Source of the DNA: Rhabdonatronobacter sediminivivens
GTDB lineage: Bacteria; Pseudomonadota; Alphaproteobacteria; Rhodobacterales; Rhodobacteraceae
Assembly: GCF_013415485.1 (NCBI RefSeq)
Contig: NZ_JACBXS010000033.1
Coordinates: forward strand, 1 to 39,784
DNA length: 39,784 nucleotides
Direction: 5' to 3'
In this document: positions 7,843-15,934 of the stretch, piece after piece
How the letters are laid out: every line of letters begins with the position of its first letter
Numbering within the stretch: the first letter of the stretch is position 1
Notes under the pieces: model-generated
The model's database searches: none
The model's input: only the letters and a program-made list of their open reading frames with translations
What the model was told of the DNA's origin: nothing
Position numbers and translations under genes: made by a program

Positions 7843-10042
7843 AATCGACCAGCACACCCCGGTTTCCGCCGCCCCTGATGGGGCGGCGGACAGCCGCGCG
7901 GGACAGTTCACGCTGACCCGCTTCAGGGTCAGCAACTTTCGTTCGGTCAGCGATTCCGGCTGGTTGACGCTGGACCGGGTGACGGCGCTGATCGGGGTGA
8001 ATGAATCGGGCAAGACCAACCTGCTGCTGCCGTTGTGGAAGCTCAACCCCGCCAGCGGCGGCGCGCTGGAACCCATTGCCGATTACCCCAAGGCGCTCTT
8101 TGCCACCCTCCGCGCCGCGCCCGACCAGTTCCAGTTCATCACCGCCGAATTCGATACCGGCCAGCACGCTGCGACCCTGGCCAGGCTGGCCGGCATCCCC
8201 GAGGCACAGGCCCGGCGGGTGTCGGTGGCGCGGCTCTACAGCGGCGCCTACCAGATCGCCTTTCCCGATTTCGCCCGCGATGATGACGCGGCCCTGACCC
8301 GCGCCTTTGCAGCCCTGCGCCAGGCGCTGGCGGCGCTCGATGACAGCGCGGACCCGTTGCAGCCGCAGGCGCTGGCCCTGGTAGAGGGGCTGCTGGCCGA
8401 ATTGCAGGGGCAGGACCGGGTCACGGCCAATGACCTGCGCCTGGCGCGCAATGCCGTCAGCGCCCTGATCCCCCGCGACCCGCCCGCCGTCAGCGCTGTC
8501 ATTGCGCAACTGCGCCGGTTGCAGTCCGAACTGGGCACTCAGATGGCGGCCATGCTGACCCCGGACCCGGCCTCGCATGAGGAACTGCGCCGCGCGGTGA
8601 TAGCGCTTCTGCCAAGGTTTGTCTATTATTCGAACTACGGCAATCTGGACAGCGAGATCTACCTGCCGCATGTGGTCGAGAACCTGCACCGGCGCGACCT
8701 GGGCGCCCGCGAAAGCGCCAAGGCCCGGACGCTGAAGGTGGTGTTCGATTTCGTGGGCCTGCAGGCGCAGGAGATCCTGCAACTGGGCCGGGATTTCCGC
8801 GATATCCGCGATGAGGCCGAGGCCCGCATGATCGCTGAACAGGGCCGGACCGGGGTGCTGCGCAGCCTGTGGATGCGTGCCCGCGGCCAGCAGCACCAGC
8901 CGGACCCCGCGCTTCTGGCGCAGATTGCCCAGGCCAAGCGCACCCGGTCGATCCTGCTGCAATCGGCGGGCACCAAACTGACCGAGCGTTTCGCTGAATG
9001 GTGGAAACAGGGGGACTATCGCTTCCGCTTCGAAGCCGATGGCAATCATTTCCGCATCTGGGTCGCCGATGCCCGCCGCCCCCAGGAGGTGGAGCTGGAG
9101 CACCGCTCCACCGGGTTGCAGTGGTTCCTGTCCTTCTTTCTGGTCTTCCTGCACGAGGCGAAGGGCGCCCATGACAATTGCGTGCTGCTGCTGGATGAGC
9201 CGGGCCATTCCCTGCACCCGCTTGCCCAGCGTGACCTGTCGGTGTTCTTTGACGGGTTGGGGGCGCGCAACCAGATCATCTATACGACGCATTCGCCCTT
9301 TCTGGTCGATGCCGACCGGCTGGCCCGGGCGCGCAAGGTGTTCATCGACCGTGACGGGTCAACCCGGGCCACGGATGACCTGCTGCTGGCCGAGGGCAGC
9401 GACACCCGGCACGGTGCGGGGTTTGCGGTGCGCGCGGCGCTCAATCTGGCCGTGGCCGAGGCCAGCATGCACGGCACGCGCCCGGTGCTGGTGCAGGGGC
9501 AGGTCGAGCAGGCCTATCTGGCCATGATGAAGACCCAGTGCATTGCCGCCGGGGCGTTCGCTCCGCGTCATGATCTGGTCTTTGCCCCGGCCTGCAACGC
9601 GCGGATCATGCATGTCATGGCGCGCATGCTCAGCGAAGAGGATCAGGGCCCGCCGCCGGTGCTGGTCGATGACGGCGCCCGGGGCAGGGGGGTCAAGGCC
9701 GGGCTGGGCGACAGCGCCGCCGTTCTGGACCTGGAGCAGATCACCGGGCTGGAGGGTGCGACGATCGAGGACCTGATGCCCGCCGAGGACCTGGCCCGCC
9801 AGCTTGACCGGGTGGAGCGCCGCCCCGAACGGCTGTTCGCCGATTGTCTGGACCCGCAGCGGCCCTTTGTCGCGCAGGCCCTTGCCTGGGCCGAGGCCGA
9901 GGGGATCACCCTGGCCGATGACTGGCGCCTGGCCCTTGCCACACGGATGCGCAAGCATGTGCTGGGCGACGGGCAGGGGGCCGCGCTGCACGGGGTGCTG
10001 CCGCGCTGGACGGCGCTGCTGCGCGCGCTGTCCGGCGCCTGA
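7820..10042 (+). CDS. OLD-family ATPase with degenerate TOPRIM-like C-terminus
   Basis: This 740-residue soluble protein has an ABC/SMC-like ATPase split by an insert: Walker A GVNESGKTN at residues 59-67, a signature-like RSTGLQWFLSFF, Walker B CVLLLDEPGHSLHP near 455 and the switch histidine in IYTTHSPFLVD. This is the layout of OLD/RecF-like enzymes. From about residue 555 a TOPRIM-like region follows (RPVLVQGQVEQAYL, then PPVLVDDGARG). In active OLD nucleases the first motif is normally LVEG; here the catalytic-type Glu is Gln. GGAGG lies 6 nt upstream of the ATG. The start is inside the previous Mrp gene (23-bp overlap), so it is coupled to the antiporter operon. Its role there is unknown. 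Confidence 0.85.
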   Translation: MRHESHFEIDQHTPVSAAPDGAADSRAGQFTLTRFRVSNFRSVSDSGWLTLDRVTALIGVNESGKTNLLLPLWKLNPASGGALEPIADYPKALFATLRAAPDQFQFITAEFDTGQHAATLARLAGIPEAQARRVSVARLYSGAYQIAFPDFARDDDAALTRAFAALRQALAALDDSADPLQPQALALVEGLLAELQGQDRVTANDLRLARNAVSALIPRDPPAVSAVIAQLRRLQSELGTQMAAMLTPDPASHEELRRAVIALLPRFVYYSNYGNLDSEIYLPHVVENLHRRDLGARESAKARTLKVVFDFVGLQAQEILQLGRDFRDIRDEAEARMIAEQGRTGVLRSLWMRARGQQHQPDPALLAQIAQAKRTRSILLQSAGTKLTERFAEWWKQGDYRFRFEADGNHFRIWVADARRPQEVELEHRSTGLQWFLSFFLVFLHEAKGAHDNCVLLLDEPGHSLHPLAQRDLSVFFDGLGARNQIIYTTHSPFLVDADRLARARKVFIDRDGSTRATDDLLLAEGSDTRHGAGFAVRAALNLAVAEASMHGTRPVLVQGQVEQAYLAMMKTQCIAAGAFAPRHDLVFAPACNARIMHVMARMLSEEDQGPPPVLVDDGARGRGVKAGLGDSAAVLDLEQITGLEGATIEDLMPAEDLARQLDRVERRPERLFADCLDPQRPFVAQALAWAEAEGITLADDWRLALATRMRKHVLGDGQGAALHGVLPRWTALLRALSGA

Positions 10043-10193
10043 GCCCCGCGCGCGCCGGGTGGGGTCACGGCGGCGGATGGGGCTGGTCCCGGCATCCCGG
10101 CGCAGCATGTGACCCGTGCCCGGGCTTTTCCAGGTGCCAACCGGCGGCACGTGTCCCGGCGGATAGATCGGCGCGCCGATGTCGCGCCGGGAT

Positions 10194-10223
10194 GCCCTGC
10201 CCCGGGTGGTCGATGGGCAGGGC
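10194..10223. terminator. Convergent hairpin, possible bidirectional terminator
   Basis: GCCCTGCCC (10194-10202) pairs perfectly with GGGCAGGGC (10215-10223) across a 12-nt loop. It lies between the end of the OLD-family gene and the convergent Rid-family gene, where a shared terminator is expected. No T-tract follows, so Rho-independent action is uncertain. A separate 14-bp palindrome, ATCGGCGCGCCGAT, is at 10167-10180 in the same gap. Confidence 0.5.
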
Positions 10224-10235
10224 CTGCTGTCCGTG

Positions 10236-10607
10236 TCATGCGGTTTGCGGGCTGCGCATGGCCCAGGCGCGGATTTCCAGAAGCGAATCGCGCCGCGATG
10301 CCGCCATTTCCACCACCGACAGGCCCGGCGGGGCGGCCGGGTCGATCCAGGCGTTCCAGATCGGCACGAAGGCGGGCCAGTCGCCCATATCGGCCAGCCA
10401 AAGCTGCACCGCCACGATGCTGTCATGGCTGCTGCCCATCTCGGCCAGCAATTCATCGACCACGGCCAGGATATCGCGGGTCTGGCCGGTGAAATCGGCG
10501 CTGTTGTCGGGGGCGGTCAGGCAGACCGAGGCGATCTCCCCCGCCGCCGAGCCTAGGAATATCTTCGGCCCCTGCCCGCCGATACGTCCGGTTTTCTGGA
10601 TGCTCAT
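10236..10607 (-). CDS. Rid (YjgF/YER057c/UK114) family protein lacking the active-site arginine
   Basis: This 123-residue single-domain protein has the Rid fold pattern, including QTRDILAVVDELLAEMGSS, the VAVQLWLADM strand and the WNAWI segment. Active RidA imine deaminases carry a conserved arginine in the stretch after PP, seen as PPARTCV in the neighbouring gene. Here that stretch reads PPGLSVV, with Leu96. Like other Rid subfamilies without this residue, it probably does not deaminate enamines or imines and may have another role. The ATG at 10607 overlaps the upstream gene's stop by 4 bp, so the two Rid proteins are coupled and could form mixed trimers (inference). Confidence 0.88.
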   Translation of the reverse strand: MSIQKTGRIGGQGPKIFLGSAAGEIASVCLTAPDNSADFTGQTRDILAVVDELLAEMGSSHDSIVAVQLWLADMGDWPAFVPIWNAWIDPAAPPGLSVVEMAASRRDSLLEIRAWAMRSPQTA

Positions 10608-10975
10608 GCCGCAGGCTCCGGGCGGTAGGCCACGGCCACGATCTCCAGCAGCAGGTCGGGGCGGTAAAGCTCGCCCGAAACGCAGGTGCGCGCGGGCGGG
10701 TTGGCCGCGTCCACCCAGCCGTTCCACACCGCGTTGAGGCCCGAGAAATAGCGCATGTCCTTCAGCCAGATGGTGACGGTGAACAGGTCCTTCTGCGCCA
10801 CGCCCGCGTCCTCCATCAGCGCCTCCAGCCGGGTCAGCGCGTCCTGCGCCTGGGCCTTGATGTCGCCATCCAGATTGCCGGGCTGCACCCCGGTGAAATG
10901 GACCCAGGGGCCAGAGGTGCACAAGAGCGCGCGATGGGCGCCGTCCATGGTTTCGGTATGGGTGCGTGTGATCAT
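10604..10975 (-). CDS. Rid family protein with conserved arginine
   Basis: This 123-residue Rid-family protein keeps the substrate-binding arginine (Arg96 in PPARTCVSGEL) and the glutamate of LLEIVAVAY (Glu111). These are the features linked to hydrolysis of reactive enamine or imine intermediates. The internal ATG at 10975 is chosen because the alignable Rid domain begins there. The translation upstream of it reads into the decayed permease sequence. The gene ends in a 4-bp overlap with the second Rid gene. Lying directly downstream of permease debris, the pair was probably once part of a peptide/opine-type ABC operon, since Rid genes often accompany amino-compound catabolism. Confidence 0.88.
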   Translation of the reverse strand: MITRTHTETMDGAHRALLCTSGPWVHFTGVQPGNLDGDIKAQAQDALTRLEALMEDAGVAQKDLFTVTIWLKDMRYFSGLNAVWNGWVDAANPPARTCVSGELYRPDLLLEIVAVAYRPEPAA

Positions 10976-10989
10976 ATGCTTTGCCTTCG

Positions 10990-11190
10990 TCAGTTGGTTT
11001 TCAGGTCCGGGTCGAACGGGTAGCGCCGCGCATCCCCCGGCAGGTTCAGCCCCGGCACCGCGCGGAAGATGGCCAGCCCCGGGAGTATCGCCATCCACCA
11101 CACACCGGACATATACGACCGCGCGTCCGAGGGCATCCCGCCCCGGACCGGAATGCGCGGTGGCATGCCCAGGTCCAGGGCGATCAGCCG
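10990..11190 (-). pseudogene. Remnant of a DppC-type ABC transporter permease (3' end only)
   Basis: The last 57 to 65 codons before the stop at 10990 read like the C-terminus of an oligopeptide/nickel-type inner-membrane permease: PPRIPVRGGMPSDARSYMSG, then VWWMAILPGLAIF, then LNLPGDARRYPFDPDLK. This matches the family end pattern (GGMLSDARSYM..WW.AI.PGLAIF....NLLGDALRDALDP) with several decayed positions. Nothing further upstream on either strand continues the permease, and the remaining 11191-11455 shows no recognisable gene. I read this as the surviving tail of a deleted or degraded transporter gene. Confidence 0.7.
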
Positions 11191-11455
11191 GGGCCTGCGG
11201 ATACCGGCGCGGCGCGCATCAGCGCAGCACCTTGGAAGCCCACCGAATGCAACAGCGCGCGCTCCATCGGTCCAGTCCGGGGCCTGTGTCTCCTCCGGAC
11301 CACGGGCAACGACGCCCTGCCGGGTGTCATGGGGCGTGATCTGGCCAGCCGCGCCTTCTCTGAACCGCGGCGCGCGCCGATCATGCAGATCATCCTCGCC
11401 GCCTTGTGCGAAAACTCCGGGACATTCTGGCCGAAACTGCCCTATGTCTGCGGGC

Positions 11456-11902
11456 ATGATCTTTTCCAGAAACAGGCTCATGACCTTATTTCTTCTGCTT
11501 GTCCTGCTGCTGGCCCTTGGCTTTGCCGTGGCCCGCGCGCCCTTCTATCTGCCCGCCCCGGACGCCAACGCGCCCCCCGTGCCCGAGGGCGACAGCCATG
11601 TCTTCGGCTTTGCCACATTGACCAGCCCGGTGGTGCGCCTGGTGGTGGTGGGCCGCCCCGTGCCCGCCGAACCCGCCCAGTTGCGCGGCTTTACCCGCCA
11701 CCGGCGTGATCTGCGCGACAGCCCGGACATGGTGCTGCAGGGTGTGCGCTTTCGCGTCACCCCCGAAGAGCTGCGCCGTCTTGACCGCTATGAGCGCGCC
11801 GGGCGAAGATACCGCCGCGATCTGCTGCCGCTGGAGGATGGCACCCTTGCCTGGGTCTATCGGCTGATCGGCGAAAGCGGGGTAGAGGCCCTGCAGGACT
11901 GA
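11456..11902 (+). CDS. Gamma-glutamylcyclotransferase (AIG2/GGCT-like) family protein with N-terminal membrane anchor
   Basis: This 148-residue protein has an N-terminal hydrophobic segment (about residues 9-27) behind basic residues, followed by a GGCT/AIG2-like domain. The domain shows VFGFATLTSPVVR, the RGFTRHRRDLRDSPDMVLQG stretch, and the typical EELRRLDRYERAGRRYRRD with a candidate catalytic Glu in YERAG. Family members release 5-oxoproline from gamma-glutamyl compounds or remove gamma-linked amino acids. The start is uncertain: ATG at 11456 or 11480 both have poor ribosome sites. It ends 22 nt before the amidoligase gene. That pairing is a known theme for enzymes that make and break peptide-like amide bonds. 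Confidence 0.82.
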   Translation: MIFSRNRLMTLFLLLVLLLALGFAVARAPFYLPAPDANAPPVPEGDSHVFGFATLTSPVVRLVVVGRPVPAEPAQLRGFTRHRRDLRDSPDMVLQGVRFRVTPEELRRLDRYERAGRRYRRDLLPLEDGTLAWVYRLIGESGVEALQD

Positions 11903-11924
11903 CCGGGAGAAAGGGGCACCGTGA

Positions 11925-12935
11925 ATGCCTGATCTGCACGCCTGCCTGCCCCATGACCGTTTCCTGCCCCTGCCCGATCACGGCACGGCACCCGGCGCCG
12001 GGCGGCGCGTGGGGGTCGAGGTCGAATTCGCCGGGCTGGACGTGGCGCAGGCCGCCCGGGTCATCGCGCGGGTGTGCGGTGGCCAGCTTTCGGCGCAGGA
12101 TGGGCGCGAGATCCAGGTGCGGGGCAGCGCGCTGGGCGATATCCGCGTGGAACTGGATATTGCGCTGAAGCGGCAATGGGCCGAGGATCTGGCCGCGCAT
12201 CTGCTGGGGGATCTGATCCCGGTCGAGGTGATCACCGAACCCCTGCCGCAGGGCGATCTGCCGCGGATGGCCGATCTGATGCGGCAACTGGTGGCGGCGG
12301 GGGCGCTGGGCACGAAGGCGAAGCTGGCCTATGGCTTCGGCATCCATTTCAACATCGAACTGCCTGACGATGATGGCGCAGCACTTGTTGCCGCCGCGCG
12401 CGCCTTTGCCCTGTGCGAGGACTGGCTGCGCGCGGCCGATCCGCTGGACCCGGCGCGCCGCGTGCTGCCCTTTGTGGCCCCCTTTCCGCCCGCGCTTGTC
12501 GCGCATCTGGCGGGGGCAGGGGGTTGGACCCCGTCCGATCTGGCCCGCGCCATGGTGGAGCATGCCCCCTCACGCCATTTCGGGCTGGACCTGCTGCCCG
12601 CGCTGGAACATCTCTGCCCCGGGGCGCTTGCGGGCATCCCCGAGGGTCATCTCAAAGGGGGGCGTCCGGCCTTTCACTACCGCCTGCCCGAGGCGCGGCT
12701 GGATTGGGCGGACTGGTCGCTGGCCTATGAATGGAATCGCTGGGTGGTGGTCGAACATGTGGCCGCCGACCCTGAGTTGCTGGCCGCGCTTGCCGCGGAC
12801 TGGGTGGCGCAAGAGGCCGATGCGCCCCGGGGCGACGGCCATGACTGGCCCGCGCGGGTTGAGGCCTTGATCGCCCGGTCGGGCCTGCCTGCGCGTATGG
12901 GGCTGACAGGAGCCGCCGCCGTGCCGGGGGCGTGA
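11925..12935 (+). CDS. Amidoligase (glutamine-synthetase-fold) family protein
   Basis: This 336-residue cytoplasmic protein has the early acidic motif GVEVEFAG (Glu32, Glu34) of GS-like amidoligases, a basic/acidic block VELDIALKRQW, and the YGFGIHFNIEL strand around residues 137-147, which resembles the family's metal/ATP site. These enzymes are thought to use ATP to join amino acids by amide bonds to peptides or small molecules; the substrate is unknown. It follows the GGCT-like gene by 22 nt and probably shares its mRNA. An unusually long Pro/Asp-rich N-terminus precedes the domain. The family call is fairly secure; substrate and product cannot be told. Confidence 0.82.
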   Translation: MPDLHACLPHDRFLPLPDHGTAPGAGRRVGVEVEFAGLDVAQAARVIARVCGGQLSAQDGREIQVRGSALGDIRVELDIALKRQWAEDLAAHLLGDLIPVEVITEPLPQGDLPRMADLMRQLVAAGALGTKAKLAYGFGIHFNIELPDDDGAALVAAARAFALCEDWLRAADPLDPARRVLPFVAPFPPALVAHLAGAGGWTPSDLARAMVEHAPSRHFGLDLLPALEHLCPGALAGIPEGHLKGGRPAFHYRLPEARLDWADWSLAYEWNRWVVVEHVAADPELLAALAADWVAQEADAPRGDGHDWPARVEALIARSGLPARMGLTGAAAVPGA

Positions 12936-13000
12936 CGGGCTGGCAGATGTCCGTGGCGTTCCCGCATCGACCGGACGCGCCGCTGCGTGTGGGTGGTGGT

Positions 13001-13020
13001 CGGCGCCCCGGGGGGCGCCG
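13001..13020. terminator. GC-rich hairpin between convergent genes
   Basis: CGGCGCCCC at 13001-13009 pairs with its inverted copy ending at 13020, giving an 8-9-bp perfect stem with a very small loop. It lies between the amidoligase stop (12935) and the convergent DoxX-like stop (13033). It has no T-run, so it may act as a Rho-linked or bidirectional terminator. Confidence 0.5.
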
Positions 13021-13032
13021 GCCGCGTTGGGC

Positions 13033-13461
13033 TTAGCGGTCACGGCCCAGGGCAACGGCGCCGTTGCCCAGCAGCGCCTGCACGATCAGCGCCACCGACC
13101 AGAAGGCGGGGAATTCCCAGCCGCCGCCGGGGTTCGAGAAGAAGAAGCCCGCCGCCCAGTGCGGATAGATCGAGCCCAGCAGGATCGGCAGCAGTGCCAG
13201 CGACACCCAGCGCGACCACAGGCCCAGGATCAGGGCGATCCCGCCCAGCCCTTCGGCGACGATCACCACATAGGCAAGGAACCCCGGAAAGCCGATGCTT
13301 TCGAAAAAGGCCACGGTGCCCGCAGGGGTGAAGAGCACGAGTTTCATCCAGACATGGGCAAGGAAGAAAACGCCCATGGTCACGCGCAGCAGCGTGGCGG
13401 CCAGATCGGCATTGCTGACACCGGCCAGCAGGCCGGGACGGTCGGCGGTGGTATAGGTCAT
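13033..13461 (-). CDS. DoxX family membrane protein
   Basis: This 142-residue protein has four predicted membrane helices. It begins near LAATLLRVTMGVFFLAHVWMK, the typical DoxX first helix with its polar tail, and continues FFESIGFPGFLAYVVIVAEGLGGIALILGLWSRW, the second characteristic block. GGAG lies 8 nt before the ATG at 13461. DoxX-like proteins are linked to redox or sulfur metabolism in some species, but the job of this one is unknown. It lies downstream of a LysR regulator on the same strand, 190 bp away, and that gap holds no other gene that I can see. Confidence 0.87.
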   Translation of the reverse strand: MTYTTADRPGLLAGVSNADLAATLLRVTMGVFFLAHVWMKLVLFTPAGTVAFFESIGFPGFLAYVVIVAEGLGGIALILGLWSRWVSLALLPILLGSIYPHWAAGFFFSNPGGGWEFPAFWSVALIVQALLGNGAVALGRDR

Positions 13462-13622
13462 CTTTAGAACTCCGTTGGATGCAGTGGTATCGGGTGTGTT
13501 GCGATGCAGCCGATATGCACCCGTGCCGTGAAAATGATAATCCGCCTGGTTGGCAGATGATTGCATCCGAAATGGAAGAAATCAGGCCAGCCCGGCCCCG
13601 ATACCCTGTGCTTGCCAGACCT

Positions 13623-13661
13623 CCGCTACCAACCCCCGCTACCAACCCCCGCTACCAACCC
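13623..13661. repeat. 13-bp tandem repeat over a LysR stop codon
   Basis: Three perfect copies of CCGCTACCAACCC occupy 13623-13661. The stop codon of the minus-strand LysR gene (CTA at 13652-13654) lies inside the third copy. The extra copies are therefore just past the gene's end. Copy-number change would not alter the protein. Confidence 0.9.
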
Positions 13662-14578
13662 TTGTCCCAGGGCGGGGTGCCACGGTAGCGTTCGGCCAGG
13701 AAATCGACCAGCAGGCGCACCTTGGCGGCCAGGTGGCGGCTGTGGGGATAAAGCGCATGGATGGCGAAGGGTTCGGGTTCGAACCCCTGCAGCACCTGTA
13801 GCACCCGGCCCGCGCGCAGGGCTTCGGCGGCCACGAAGGAAGGCACGCAGGCCAGCCCAAGCCCGGCTTCGGCCGCGCTCAGGCAGGCGATGGCGCTGGA
13901 AAAGCGCAGCCGCCCGCGCACCGGCACCACGGCGGGCTGGCTTGCAACCCGGAAGGGCCAGCGCCCCGGATCGCGGAAATTGGTGTCGAGGATGCAGGGC
14001 AGATCGGACAGCGCCCGGGGGGTCCGGGGGGTGCCGTTGCGCTCCAGCCAGTCCGGCGTGGCAACGACGATGATCCGGACATCGCACAGTCGGCGCACGA
14101 TCATGCTGGAATCGGCAGGGCGGCCCACACGGATTGCCATGTCGAAGCCTTCGTCCACCAAGTTCACTGCCCGGTCCGAGAAGCTGACATCCAGCGCGAT
14201 TTCAGGCCATTTCAGCGCAAAGTCATTGAGGATCGGCGTCAGTTCCAGCCCGCCGAAGGTCACGGGCGCGGACAGGCGCAACCGGCCCCGCGGGGTCAAC
14301 GTGACATCGCGCACCGCCGCGTCCAGGTTGTCGAACTCCTCCAGCAGCGGGCGCAGCCGGTCGAAATAGGCCTGCCCGGCCTCGGTTGGGGCAAGGGCGC
14401 GGGTGGTGCGGTTCAGAAGCCGCACGCCCAGCGCCCCCTCCAGCCGCGAAACCAGCTTGGACGCCTGCCCCGAGGTCGTGCCCAGCCGCGCAGCCGCGGC
14501 GGTGAAGCTGCCGGCCTCCATCACGGCGGCGAACATCCGGTCACAGGCAAGTCGGTCCAAGAATTGCGTCCCCCGCAA
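13652..14578 (-). CDS. LysR-family transcriptional regulator
   Basis: This 308-residue protein has the usual LysR layout: an N-terminal winged helix-turn-helix (residues about 8-67, with FAAVMEAGSFTAAAARLG and SRLEGALGVRLLNRTTR) and a substrate-binding-type domain from about 95 to 300. The form resembles the many LysR proteins that control adjacent redox or membrane genes. It is on the same strand as the DoxX gene downstream, and its 5' side faces the M20 gene's 3' end, so its target is not obvious; DoxX is the best guess. Its stop lies in a 13-bp tandem repeat. Confidence 0.92.
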   Translation of the reverse strand: MRGTQFLDRLACDRMFAAVMEAGSFTAAAARLGTTSGQASKLVSRLEGALGVRLLNRTTRALAPTEAGQAYFDRLRPLLEEFDNLDAAVRDVTLTPRGRLRLSAPVTFGGLELTPILNDFALKWPEIALDVSFSDRAVNLVDEGFDMAIRVGRPADSSMIVRRLCDVRIIVVATPDWLERNGTPRTPRALSDLPCILDTNFRDPGRWPFRVASQPAVVPVRGRLRFSSAIACLSAAEAGLGLACVPSFVAAEALRAGRVLQVLQGFEPEPFAIHALYPHSRHLAAKVRLLVDFLAERYRGTPPWDKGW

Positions 14579-14683
14579 CGGCCATGGCGGCCCTTGCCGA
14601 TACAGTAGCGCGTTTTCGCAGGGAACAGGACCCGTTTTGCCGCCGTCAGGGTGGTTTGCCCGCGCGTGGGCTGCGGCCCGGTG

Positions 14684-15934
14684 TCAGCCCCCGGTCAGGT
14701 AGTTCCGGATGGAGGCGCCATAGGCGGCAAGCAGCGGGGACAGCTCGTCAATCATCAGCGCCTCGTCCGGGGCGCCCAGATTGCGCGGGCTGAGGCCCAG
14801 GACCACGCAATCCATCCCCGCGCGGCGCCACAGCCGCGCGTCCGAGCCGCCGATGCGCATGTCCGCCCAGGCGCTGCCGTCCGCCGCTTGGCGGGCGCCC
14901 TTGAGGGCAGCGCGGGCGATGGGGGTGTGGGCGGGGGTCCAGGTCGGTTCATAGCGGCGCGTGATCGTCCAGCCCAGGCCGGGGATCGGCCGCAAGAGGG
15001 CCTCAAGCCGTTCCTCGGTGCGGGCGACAGTTGCGCCCAGGGGCAGGCGGATATCCAGCCCCGCCTGCGCCCGGGCGGGCACCAGATTGGGCGAGATACC
15101 GGCAGACATCTGCCCCAGATTGACGGTGACGCGCTGCATGACCGCCCGGGCGGCGGGCGGGTCGGCATGGGGCAGGGCGGCGGCCTCGGCCATGACGGCG
15201 GCGGCATCGGCGGGCGTTTCGGGCTGGATCCGTTCCAGCGTCCGCAGGGCGGTGATGGCGTCGATCAGCCGGTCGGCCGCGTTGACCCCGGCCTGCACAT
15301 GGGCGCCATGGGCCTGCTGACCCTCGGCCCAGAGGTCCAGCCAGATCATGCCCTTTTCGCCCAGCCGCAGGGCGCGCGGCCCGCCCACATCGGCGACCAT
15401 GACCGCATCCCCGCGCACAGCCTGCGGCATGTGGTCGATCAGCCACTGGGTGCCCAGCTCGCCCATGCGTTCCTCGTCTCCGGCCAGCACCAGCACGACC
15501 GACCCCGCAAAGGGCCGCATCCGTTCGGCGGCCATGCGCAGCGCTTCGATAAGCACCGCCACACCCCCCTTCATGTCGGCCGAGCCGCGCCCGTAAAGCA
15601 GCCCCTCCGCCACCGTGCCGCCCAGCGGATCATGGCGCCAGGCCGTGGCATCGCCGATGGGATAGGTGTCCAGATGCCCGCTGAGCACCAGCCGCGGCCC
15701 CGGCGCGCCGCCGTCCAGCGTGGCAATGACATTGAACACCGGGGCCACGCTTTCGACGATCTGCACATCCACACCTTCGATCGCGCGCAGATAGTCGGCG
15801 GTCAGCCGGGCCATGGCGCCGGTGTCGCTGGGCGGGGTCTGGCTGTCGATACGGACCATGGCCTGCGTCATGGCAACCAGCCTGTCGTGGCGTGCCTGCG
15901 CCAGTGCGATCAGGGTTTCGGCGTCAAACGGCAT
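14684..15934 (-). CDS. M20-family amidohydrolase (ArgE/DapE-like)
   Basis: This 416-residue metallohydrolase of the ArgE/DapE/carboxypeptidase G2 group would cleave an acyl or peptide amide. Seen motifs are SGHLDTYP, GRGSADMKGG, the catalytic GDEER and the dimerisation-domain GQQAHGAHVQ stretch. Near the C-terminus the usual H.PDE pattern, which supplies a metal-binding histidine, reads LGAPDE with Gly387, so one expected ligand is missing or supplied elsewhere. The ATG at 15934 overlaps the ureohydrolase stop by 11 bp, and the gene is last in the ABC operon. It probably removes an acyl group from an imported amino-acid derivative (inference). Confidence 0.88.
   Translation of the reverse strand: MPFDAETLIALAQARHDRLVAMTQAMVRIDSQTPPSDTGAMARLTADYLRAIEGVDVQIVESVAPVFNVIATLDGGAPGPRLVLSGHLDTYPIGDATAWRHDPLGGTVAEGLLYGRGSADMKGGVAVLIEALRMAAERMRPFAGSVVLVLAGDEERMGELGTQWLIDHMPQAVRGDAVMVADVGGPRALRLGEKGMIWLDLWAEGQQAHGAHVQAGVNAADRLIDAITALRTLERIQPETPADAAAVMAEAAALPHADPPAARAVMQRVTVNLGQMSAGISPNLVPARAQAGLDIRLPLGATVARTEERLEALLRPIPGLGWTITRRYEPTWTPAHTPIARAALKGARQAADGSAWADMRIGGSDARLWRRAGMDCVVLGLSPRNLGAPDEALMIDELSPLLAAYGASIRNYLTGG

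Noticed and set aside
5980..8076. Long minus-strand frame opposite the third antiporter-like subunit
   Set aside because: Its Gln/Arg/His-rich translation is typical of antisense to hydrophobic genes, and the plus-strand gene is clear.
10108..10500. Plus-strand frames across the Rid genes
   Set aside because: They are shadows of the coupled minus-strand Rid genes.
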